Assembly (NCBI GenBank): GCA_017539325.1
Contig: JAFYHD010000132.1
Coordinates: forward strand, 1-34,499
DNA length: 34,499 nucleotides
Reading direction: 5' to 3'
Source: a bacterium
Lineage (GTDB): Bacteria > Auribacterota > UBA3054
Part shown: in pieces, positions 1-5,797 of the stretch
Layout: each line of letters begins with the position of its first letter
How positions within the stretch are numbered: position 1 is the first letter of the stretch
Position numbers and translations under genes: made by a program
The notes under the pieces: model-generated
What the model was told of the DNA's origin: nothing
The model's database searches: none
Seen by the model: only the letters and a program-made list of their open reading frames with translations

Positions 1-15
1 GAAGGAGCGATATAA

Positions 16-234
16 ATGCCTATAACATTATTAAAGAAAGGAGAGAAAGGACGCGTTAGCGCGATCCACGGAAACGATGACGTCCGCCACCGCCTGCAGG
101 AGCTTGGCCTGGTGGAAGGCGTGGAAGTGGAAGTCATTTTGAGCCAGGCCGGGAAGATCATCCTTGGGTTCTACGGAACGCGCCTGGCCCTGGACGCCAC
201 TTTGGCTTCAAGAATACTTGTAGAAGCGTTGTAA
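16..234 (+). CDS. feoA: FeoA-family ferrous iron transport protein (first copy)
   Basis: A 72-residue small SH3-like FeoA protein. FeoA proteins are cytoplasmic partners of the FeoB Fe(II) permease and are thought to modulate its activity. The family pattern is visible: an N-terminal segment leading to 'HRLQELGLVEG', a strand 'VEVEVIL', then 'ILGFYGTRLALD' and a hydrophobic C-terminus with 'ASRILV'. The ATG has a good Shine-Dalgarno (AAGGAG, bases 2-7) 8 bp upstream. It is followed 18 bp later by a second, divergent FeoA and then by feoB, so the three form one transcript. The promoter and any Fur or DtxR box lie outside the window. The length is typical of stand-alone FeoA. Confidence 0.93.
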   Translation: MPITLLKKGEKGRVSAIHGNDDVRHRLQELGLVEGVEVEVILSQAGKIILGFYGTRLALDATLASRILVEAL

Positions 235-252
235 ACAATATAAAGGAAATAT

Positions 253-480
253 ATGAAGACCTTAAACGATGTTCCCGTAGGGAAAACAGTCAAAGTAGTG
301 AAACTTTTAGGCGAAGGCCCGCTTAAGCGTCGCATCATGGACATGGGCATCCTTAAAGGGACGGAAATAACCGTCGTCAAGATCGCCCCCATCGGCGATC
401 CCATCGAAGTGAACCTGCGCGGCTACGATCTCTCCATTAGAAAGAGCGAGGCGGCCAATATCGAAGTGGAAGGGGAATAA
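253..480 (+). CDS. feoA: FeoA-family ferrous iron transport protein (second copy)
   Basis: A second 75-residue FeoA. It shows the classic pattern 'GPLKRRIMDMGILKGTEITVVKIAPIGDP' split around the conserved 'MDMG' turn, followed by 'PIEVNLRGYDLSIRK', which is the segment most conserved among FeoA proteins. It is closer to canonical FeoA than the preceding copy. An AAGGAA Shine-Dalgarno lies just upstream of the ATG. The stop codon is 4 bp before the feoB start, and the feoB ribosome-binding site (AAGGGG) lies inside the last codons of this gene, so translation is probably coupled. Tandem FeoA genes before FeoB are known in anaerobes. The two copies are clearly diverged rather than a recent duplication. 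Confidence 0.95.
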   Translation: MKTLNDVPVGKTVKVVKLLGEGPLKRRIMDMGILKGTEITVVKIAPIGDPIEVNLRGYDLSIRKSEAANIEVEGE

Positions 481-484
481 AATT

Positions 485-3079
485 ATGAGTATCAAGATCG
501 CTTTGGCCGGAAACCCGAACTCGGGAAAAACCACGCTTTTCAATGATCTGACCGGCTCCCATCAGTACGTCGGCAACTGGCCCGGCGTCACCGTCGAGAA
601 AAAGGAAGGCTTTTATGAAGGCGACAAGGAATTCGTGATCCAGGACCTGCCCGGCATTTATTCGCTTTCGCCTTATTCTTTGGAAGAAAGGATCTCCAGG
701 CAGTACCTTGTGAAGGACAGCCCGGACGGCATACTGAATATCGTCGACGGCACCAATATAGAAAGGAACCTTTATCTGACGACGCAGCTGGCGGAACTGG
801 GCGTGCCCATGGTGGTAGCCGTCAACATGATGGATCTCGTCAACAAGAGGGGCGACAAGTTCGATCTGGAGAAGCTCGGAAAGCGCTTAGGCTGCAAAGT
901 AATCGGCATCAGCGCGCAGAAAGGCGTCGGCTGCAAGGAATGCGCCGAGGCGATCTTCCAGTACGCCAAGGAAGCCAAACCCAAGGAAGCGCCGCACGTC
1001 TTCAGCGGTTCGGTGGAGCATGCCATCGCGCACATCGAGGAATCCATCCAGGGCGATGTGCCTGAAAAGGCCATCCGCTGGTACGCCATCAAGATCTTCG
1101 AAAGGGACAAAGAGATCATAGAAAAGCTGAATCTTGCTCCGGAGATCTTGGAGCATGTGGAAGAGCATATCATCGACTGCGAAAAGGAACTGGACGACGA
1201 CGCGGAATCCATCATCACCGCCCAGCGCTACGAGTTCATTCAGAAACTGATCAGCGAGTGCGTGAAGTTCAACGAGAAAGCGCGCCAGAAAGAAAGCCTG
1301 AGCGACCGCATCGACAGAATAGTAACGAACAGGATCTTGGCCATTCCGGTCTTTGTCCTGGCGCTCATGGCCATGTACTGGCTGGCGGTCTCCGACAACG
1401 GTCCCGGCACGAAACTGACCGACTGGGCCAACGACGAGTTTTTGGGCGACGGCTGGTTTCTGCCTTTCACGCAGCATGCCTATGTAACTAAGGAAGTCGG
1501 CGCCGAAACGCCCTGGTACGAAGGAAAGACCTATGATGAAGCCAGCTCTGAATACGAACCGCACGGCGCGAACGTTGAGAAGTGGCAGGCCGCCTATACC
1601 GAGGCCTACGATGAAAAGAACGGCGAAGGAGCCTTCGAGAAAGACCTGGCCGCCAGCGGTTCGGAAGAGGAATTCGAGGTGCTGGACGAAAGCCTGGCCT
1701 CCGGTGTCAAGACGGAAGTCTGGCTGGAGGACGAGGAGACCGGCGAAATTAGGACTGGCAACGTCAGCGAAACTGACGGCCTGATCTCGGCAGAGGACGA
1801 CGAGGAAGCGGAAAGCGAATTGAAGTGGACCTGCGATTATCCTATGTACAAGCGCTCTTCCGAAGTCGAGGAGCCAGATCCCAGCAGCGGCTTCGGCGTC
1901 TGGATCCCCGGCGTGGGCGCGCTCTGCGAGAAATTCTGCGACGCTGTGAAACTTGAAGACGGCAGCCTCGCGAGAGCCCTCATTATGGACGGCATCGTGG
2001 GCGGCGTCTGCACGGTCTTGGGCTTCGTGCCTGTCATCGCGATCGTTTTCCTGTTCCTGGCGTTTTTGGAAGACTGTGGTTACATGGCCAGAGTCGCCTT
2101 CATCATGGACCGCCTCTTCAGGAGCTTCGGCCTTTCCGGCAAATCTTTCATCCCGATGCTGGTGGGCAAGGGCTGCGGCGTTCCCGCGGTCATGGCGGCC
2201 CGAACAATCGAGAACGTGCGCGACCAGCGCATGACGGTGATCCTGGCGACCTTCATTCCCTGCGGCGCCAAGACCGTCATCATCGCCATGTTCTCGGCTG
2301 TCTTCTTCAGAGAATACTGGTGGGTGGCGGCCTCCATGGACCTTCTGGGCGTGGCCATCATCGTACTTGGAGGCATCGCGCTTAAGAAGACGAAACTCTT
2401 CGGCGGCGAGGCGGCGCCTTTCGTAATGGAACTGCCGGCTTACCACCTGCCGACGCTAAAAGGCATACTGATCCATACCTGGAACAGAGTCAGGGCATAC
2501 GTGATCAAGGCCGGCGTGGTCATCTTCCCGTGCTGCGTGGTGCTTACTCTCATGATGACCTTCAGCTGGAACTTCAGCGTGGTGGGAGACGCCATAGACC
2601 AGTCCATACTGGCCTCGGTCGGCCGCTTCTTCTCCTGGTTCACTTATCCTCTGGGATTTGGCAACTGGCAGGGGACGGCCGCCAGCATATCCGCTGAGAT
2701 CGCCAAAGAGCAGGCTACGGCCACCTTGGGCATGATCGCCAGCGGCGACGGCTCGGCAGCCGCCAACATCCTCGCCATGTTCAAGGAATTCGCCGGACAG
2801 GAATACAAGTTCGTCGCTCTGGCCTTCATGGTCTTCAACCTCTTCATCCCGCCCTGTGTGGTGGCCATCGTCGCGACGTTCAGGGAAATGGGAAGCAAGG
2901 CCTGGGGCTGGTTCGCCTTCAGTTTCCAGATGTTCGTCGGCTATCTCCTTGCTTTGAACGCCTTCCAGGTCGGCCGCTGCATTGCCTTCGGCACCTTCGG
3001 GACCTGGACCGCGATTACGATAATCCTGGACGTCATAGTCTTTCTGGCTATCGTGCGCCCAGCGCCAAAGGTGAAATAA
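485..3079 (+). CDS. feoB: Ferrous iron permease FeoB, with a long acidic insertion
   Basis: An 864-residue Fe(II) transporter of the inner membrane, longer than the roughly 700-770 residues usual for the family. The N-terminal G domain has G1 GNPNSGKTT (residues 9-17), G2 Thr in WPGVTVE, G3 DLPG (54-57), G4 NMMD (114-117) and G5-like SAQ (143-145). A helical regulatory domain runs to about 270. The first membrane helix is about 284-301. About 145 mostly hydrophilic, acidic residues (326-470) then precede the conserved core (FLED, GYMARVAFIMDRL). The core Cys motif reads GKGCGVPAVM, where FeoB proteins more often have Phe and Asn at the Lys and second Gly positions. Two Gate-type membrane regions follow. 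The gene overlaps nothing, and the next gene starts directly after its stop. Confidence 0.97.
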   Translation: MSIKIALAGNPNSGKTTLFNDLTGSHQYVGNWPGVTVEKKEGFYEGDKEFVIQDLPGIYSLSPYSLEERISRQYLVKDSPDGILNIVDGTNIERNLYLTTQLAELGVPMVVAVNMMDLVNKRGDKFDLEKLGKRLGCKVIGISAQKGVGCKECAEAIFQYAKEAKPKEAPHVFSGSVEHAIAHIEESIQGDVPEKAIRWYAIKIFERDKEIIEKLNLAPEILEHVEEHIIDCEKELDDDAESIITAQRYEFIQKLISECVKFNEKARQKESLSDRIDRIVTNRILAIPVFVLALMAMYWLAVSDNGPGTKLTDWANDEFLGDGWFLPFTQHAYVTKEVGAETPWYEGKTYDEASSEYEPHGANVEKWQAAYTEAYDEKNGEGAFEKDLAASGSEEEFEVLDESLASGVKTEVWLEDEETGEIRTGNVSETDGLISAEDDEEAESELKWTCDYPMYKRSSEVEEPDPSSGFGVWIPGVGALCEKFCDAVKLEDGSLARALIMDGIVGGVCTVLGFVPVIAIVFLFLAFLEDCGYMARVAFIMDRLFRSFGLSGKSFIPMLVGKGCGVPAVMAARTIENVRDQRMTVILATFIPCGAKTVIIAMFSAVFFREYWWVAASMDLLGVAIIVLGGIALKKTKLFGGEAAPFVMELPAYHLPTLKGILIHTWNRVRAYVIKAGVVIFPCCVVLTLMMTFSWNFSVVGDAIDQSILASVGRFFSWFTYPLGFGNWQGTAASISAEIAKEQATATLGMIASGDGSAAANILAMFKEFAGQEYKFVALAFMVFNLFIPPCVVAIVATFREMGSKAWGWFAFSFQMFVGYLLALNAFQVGRCIAFGTFGTWTAITIILDVIVFLAIVRPAPKVK

Positions 3080-3271
3080 ATGATAGCGTCCATAATAGTC
3101 ATAAGCGTCATTCTGATCCTGGCGGTCTTGGCCGCCAAAAAAGGCTTCGGAAAGCACGGCCCGAAATGCGAGATCTGCTCCTGCTCCGGCTGCTCGAAAT
3201 GCAAGGAGCTCAGGGAAGAGCTTGAGAAACAGGAAAAAGAAACAGAAAAAGATCAAAAACAAGAATCATAG
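3080..3271 (+). CDS. FeoB-associated Cys-rich small membrane protein
   Basis: A 63-residue protein whose ATG immediately follows the feoB stop codon. It has one N-terminal membrane helix (residues 2-18, rich in Ile and Val), then a short Lys/Gly stretch, a cysteine cluster CEICSCSGCSKC (31-42), and a charged Glu/Lys/Gln-rich tail. This is the layout of the FeoB-associated Cys-rich membrane protein family often found at the end of feo operons in Firmicutes and other anaerobes. The five cysteines suggest metal or redox binding near the FeoB cytoplasmic side, but the function is not established. It is the last gene of the operon, followed by a hairpin. Confidence 0.88.
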   Translation: MIASIIVISVILILAVLAAKKGFGKHGPKCEICSCSGCSKCKELREELEKQEKETEKDQKQES

Positions 3272-3305
3272 TTACTCCAATCCATAGTTAAAAGTAGGTA
3301 AGATC

Positions 3306-3339
3306 AGGCAAGGCGGCTTCCGCCTTGCCTTCTTGATTT
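3306..3339 (+). terminator. Hairpin after the feo operon
   Basis: A perfect 11-bp stem, AGGCAAGGCGG (3306-3316) with CCGCCTTGCCT (3320-3330), closes a 3-nt loop. It is followed by a weak, interrupted T tract (TCTTGATTT). The position, 35 bp after the last feo gene and before the tmRNA, fits a transcription terminator. The poor T tract lowers certainty. Confidence 0.7.
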
Positions 3340-3378
3340 CAAAACGCCTTTATGCTATTCTCTCCTCACCATATAAAC

Positions 3379-3384
3379 TATTAT
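3379..3384 (+). promoter_or_regulatory. Probable -10 box of the tmRNA promoter
   Basis: TATTAT ends 6 bp before the mature 5' end of tmRNA at 3391, the expected spacing if transcription starts at or near the mature end. No good -35 box is seen 17 bp further upstream (TATTCT). The surrounding DNA is AT-rich compared with its neighbours. Confidence 0.45.
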
Positions 3385-3390
3385 CTGCAT

Positions 3391-3744
3391 GGGGGCGCAC
3401 CGGTTTCGACTGGGATCACAAGCCTTCTGTGGCATGTCGCGGAGGTCCGTTGGCCGCGTTATCAATCGGGCACAAACTTAACTGCGAACAACGAATTCGC
3501 TCTTGCTGCCTAATTAAAGGCAACGACGCTTCCCATCCCCTCCGCCTGTGGGGGATCTGAAGCGAGGTTAACAGGCTGGCCTTTTCCATGCCCGTCGGGG
3601 AAAGGCGAGATCATAGGCGGGATTTTCCCTATCAACGCCCGTCGGTTGGCTAGGCAAGGGATAAAACTAATCATCCGACTACACATGTAGAAGCAGCTGG
3701 TAAGGATCGTCAGGACGCGGGTTCGAATCCCGCCGCCTCCACCA
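3391..3744 (+). ncRNA. ssrA: Transfer-messenger RNA (tmRNA)
   Basis: A standard one-piece tmRNA of 354 nt that rescues stalled ribosomes and tags the nascent peptide for degradation. The 5' end GGGGGCGCACCGGTTTCGAC matches the conserved tRNA-like start. The 3' end has a T arm (GCGGG, TTCGAAT, CCCGC), then CGCCTCC, discriminator A and an encoded CCA. The acceptor stem pairs GGGGGCG with CGCCTCC over 7 bp, with one G-U pair. The internal reading frame for the tag is at 3484-3513. Downstream, 3525-3570 can form a strong hairpin around CATCCCC/GGGGGATC, consistent with a pseudoknot domain. The partner protein SmpB is not in the window. Confidence 0.97.
3484..3513 (+). other. tmRNA proteolysis tag reading frame (ANNEFALAA)
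   Basis: Inside the tmRNA, GCG AAC AAC GAA TTC GCT CTT GCT GCC TAA encodes ANNEFALAA after the alanine carried by the tRNA-like domain. The resume codon is taken as GCG because TAACT precedes it, equivalent to the TAGTC before the E. coli resume codon GCA. The ALAA end is the usual ClpXP recognition signal. Confidence 0.9.
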
Positions 3745-3777
3745 TAGTTTGGCGCATAAGACATTTATTTTGGATTA

Positions 3778-3786
3778 TGGTAGAAT
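3778..3786 (+). promoter_or_regulatory. Candidate extended -10 promoter for rpiB and the V-ATPase operon
   Basis: TGGTAGAAT is an extended -10 element (TGn plus TAGAAT), followed by a very AT-rich leader of about 40 nt before the rpiB start. There is no clear -35 box. Because rpiB overlaps the next gene and all later ATPase genes are tightly packed, this promoter could serve the whole 7-kb operon. Confidence 0.4.
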
Positions 3787-3834
3787 ATTAAATAATTGAG
3801 GAATTAATTATTTAATAATCTTTCTTTTTTGCTT

Positions 3835-4266
3835 ATGCGTATCGCTATCGGTTCCGATCATGCCGGTTTCGAACTGAAAGGGAAGCTTGTCGCTTTCCTC
3901 AAGGAACAGGGACTGGAAGTAGTGGACTGCGGCTGCAACGGGCCGGAGTCGGTGCATTATCCAGTTTACGGGAAAGTCGTGGCTGAAAAAGTTCAGAAAG
4001 GCGAAGTTGATTTCGGTCTCCTGATCTGTTTCACGGGCATAGGAATGTCCATGGTCGCCAACCGCTACGAGGGTGTCAGGGCCGCTTTGTGCCGCTCCTG
4101 CGACGAAGCCTTCATGACCCGCCAGCACAACGACGCCAACATTCTTGTTTTAGGCGCGAAATACACTTTTCAGCCGGACGCTTTCAGCATCGCCATGATG
4201 TTTTTGAAGACGCCGTTTTCCGGCGGGGAAAGGCACGCTCTTAGAATCAAAATGATCGAGAAGTAA
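3835..4266 (+). CDS. rpiB: Ribose-5-phosphate isomerase B (RpiB/LacAB family)
   Basis: A 143-residue cytoplasmic sugar-phosphate isomerase that interconverts ribose 5-phosphate and ribulose 5-phosphate in the pentose phosphate pathway. Visible family motifs are SDHAGF (residues 7-12), the active-site loop ICFTGIGMSMVANR (64-77) with Cys65 as the catalytic base, RAALC (82-86), and RQHNDANILVLGA (96-108) with His98. The usual CGTGIG loop reads CFTGIG here, a bulky Phe next to the catalytic Cys. I chose the ATG at 3835 over a TTG at 3829 because the family begins directly with M-[RK]-I-A-I-G-SDHAG. Its stop codon overlaps the start of the next gene (TAATG), which ties it to the ATPase operon. 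Confidence 0.93.
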   Translation: MRIAIGSDHAGFELKGKLVAFLKEQGLEVVDCGCNGPESVHYPVYGKVVAEKVQKGEVDFGLLICFTGIGMSMVANRYEGVRAALCRSCDEAFMTRQHNDANILVLGAKYTFQPDAFSIAMMFLKTPFSGGERHALRIKMIEK

Positions 4267-4415
4267 TGAACAACGTTTACGAACAGGTAATGGCATGGAC
4301 TTTCATAGCGGTGAGGGTGCTTATCTTCGGCGCCATAGTTTGGTATGCCATTTTCGAGTATCGCAGATGGAGCAGAAAGAATACGTTTGAAGAAGACGAA
4401 AAGGATGAGCAATGA
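4266..4415 (+). CDS. Small single-pass membrane protein at the head of the V-ATPase genes
   Basis: A 49-codon ORF whose ATG overlaps the rpiB stop and whose TGA stop overlaps the ATG of the next gene (ATGA), so it is embedded in a chain of translational coupling. The peptide starts MNNVYEQVMAW, has one hydrophobic helix of about 18 residues (11-30, ending VWYAIFE), then a basic patch (YRRWSRK) and an acidic tail (FEEDEKDEQ). That predicts one membrane helix with the charged tail in the cytoplasm. I do not recognise a family. Its place before the peripheral stalk gene suggests an accessory or assembly role for the membrane ATPase, by analogy with the small AtpI/AtpZ-type proteins of F-type operons. 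That role is inference. Confidence 0.75.
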   Translation: MNNVYEQVMAWTFIAVRVLIFGAIVWYAIFEYRRWSRKNTFEEDEKDEQ

Positions 4416-4720
4416 GCAGCATCAAGGATATAATCCAAACGGAAGAAGAAGCGGCCGCGATCCTTTCTAACGCCCAGAGCCAGGCCGAGCAGATCAAAAA
4501 GGAAGGCAAGGAAAAAGCCGCCGCCATTTTGGCCGAGGCCGAATCGATTCGCGAAGCCGAACTGGAAAAAGAGAAGGCCAGGATCATAAAAGAAGAGGTC
4601 ATATCGGCCGAAAATGACAAGGCGGAATTGGAAAAGCTTCTTTGTGAACGCGAGAAGAAATTCTCGGAAAAGAAGAACGCGATCGCCAGAGCCGTTCTGG
4701 AGGGTCTTCTGGAGAGCTGA
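4412..4720 (+). CDS. V-type ATPase subunit H/G-like peripheral stalk protein
   Basis: A 102-residue, almost wholly helical protein rich in Ala, Glu and Lys. It begins with SSIKDIIQTEEEAAAIL and continues as an amphipathic helix with repeated A..I...A spacing, typical of the G/H stalk subunits that pair with subunit E to form the peripheral stalk of V/A-type ATPases. It shows no membrane segment. It overlaps the upstream small membrane gene by 4 bp (ATGA) and sits 3 bp before the subunit C gene. The operon position is the usual one for subunit H/G. Sequence alone could also fit a generic coiled coil, but context makes the stalk assignment likely. Confidence 0.82.
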   Translation: MSSIKDIIQTEEEAAAILSNAQSQAEQIKKEGKEKAAAILAEAESIREAELEKEKARIIKEEVISAENDKAELEKLLCEREKKFSEKKNAIARAVLEGLLES

Positions 4721-4723
4721 GAA

Positions 4724-5797
4724 ATGGGTATTTTCGGGCTCTGCGAATTCGCGGCTCTCAACAGCCGCATCCACTATGTCAAATCGCGCATGCTGAAAGG
4801 CGGCGATTGGCAGACGTTGCTTAGCGGTTCGGACCTTAAGGCCGCCGTCGGCGACTTGGGCTCCTTGCCTATGGGAGAAGGGCTTGTCACAGAACGCGGC
4901 GACGGCAGTTTGTCTCTCAGGATGGTGGAGCACAGCCTTCAGCAGAATTTCGTGACCGAGACGCTGTCGCACATGCGCTTTCTGTCCGGCGCCTCGGCGG
5001 AAGCCTTAAGGGAGCTCGTCAGAGTTTACGACCTCATGAACCTGAAGAAAGTCCTGAGGATCAAGCTTGGCTACGAAGGCAAGGACAGAATGAGCGAGCT
5101 TTTCGTGGACCTTTACGACCTGGGAAGACACTCGCTTCTCAAAATGGATAAATGGCGGGAGCTGACAGAGGGCGGCAAAATTGGGAACGCTTTCGTTGGC
5201 ACCTGCTACGAGGAAGACTTCAAGCTCGACATCGAGTCGGCGGGGGAATCAGCCGGGTTGCTGCGCTTGGAGACCATTATCGAGAGAAGCTATTTCAAGA
5301 ATCTTTACGCTTGTTTGAAGAAGTCGGGCGGAGTCGAGCTTCTCAGAATGCATCTGGACGAACTTTGCTTAGAGCAGATGGTGCGCTTAAGGTACCACTT
5401 CGAAATGGAGATCCCTGCCATCCAGCCGCTCACTATGTTAGACCTTTCCGCCTCCTTCAACGAAAAGCTTTTCAATAAGCTTATGGAAGCGGAGGACGAG
5501 AGAAGCTTCTTCGAGCTGCTGAGCGCTGAACCGGCCTTCAAAGGCTTTGACTGCTCCAGCCTCGGCGCCTGCTTAAGATCCATGCGCCTCGCGAGAATGA
5601 AAGAGTGCAAGGCGATCCTTAATTCCGGCGCACCCTTGTCGCTTAGGCCTTTGACGGCGCTCTTCATGCTGAAGCAGCAGGAGATCAGGGACGTCGTCTC
5701 GGCCTTGCAGATCAAGCGTTTCCAGAGAGAGGGCAAGAAGGGCTGGCTCGTCATGCCGGAAGTCAACAAATCTGTCGTCAGGGAGGCTTCCTTATGA
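4724..5797 (+). CDS. atpC: V-type ATPase subunit C (central stalk, AC39/d-like)
   Basis: A 357-residue soluble helical protein matching the V-type subunit C family, which forms the funnel connecting the central stalk to the membrane rotor ring. The start (FAALNSRIHYVKSRML) resembles the conserved Y-x-[NS]-[AS]-R-[IV]-[RK]-x-[MK] opening of the family. Later there are paired regions with 'ERSYFKNLY' and 'LRLARMKECKAIL', as expected for a protein built from related helical repeats. The C-terminus contains 'PLTALFMLKQQEIRDVVSALQ', close to the family's typical K..Ei.nir.i. segment. The length is usual. It overlaps the subunit I gene by 4 bp (ATGA), so their translation is coupled. Confidence 0.9.
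   Translation: MGIFGLCEFAALNSRIHYVKSRMLKGGDWQTLLSGSDLKAAVGDLGSLPMGEGLVTERGDGSLSLRMVEHSLQQNFVTETLSHMRFLSGASAEALRELVRVYDLMNLKKVLRIKLGYEGKDRMSELFVDLYDLGRHSLLKMDKWRELTEGGKIGNAFVGTCYEEDFKLDIESAGESAGLLRLETIIERSYFKNLYACLKKSGGVELLRMHLDELCLEQMVRLRYHFEMEIPAIQPLTMLDLSASFNEKLFNKLMEAEDERSFFELLSAEPAFKGFDCSSLGACLRSMRLARMKECKAILNSGAPLSLRPLTALFMLKQQEIRDVVSALQIKRFQREGKKGWLVMPEVNKSVVREASL

Noticed and set aside
887-3262. Minus-strand open frames of 519 and 268 codons opposite feoB
   Set aside because: FeoB motifs on the plus strand are unambiguous. The antisense frames have no domain or ribosome site.
3333-3764. Short open frames across the tmRNA locus on both strands
   Set aside because: They lie over a confident structured RNA with tRNA-like ends and a tag frame, so coding is not credible.
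3391-3834. tmRNA 3' end as an integration site for a genomic island
   Set aside because: ssrA is a common attachment site, but here a housekeeping gene follows within 91 bp, and there is no integrase or second copy of the ssrA 3' end.
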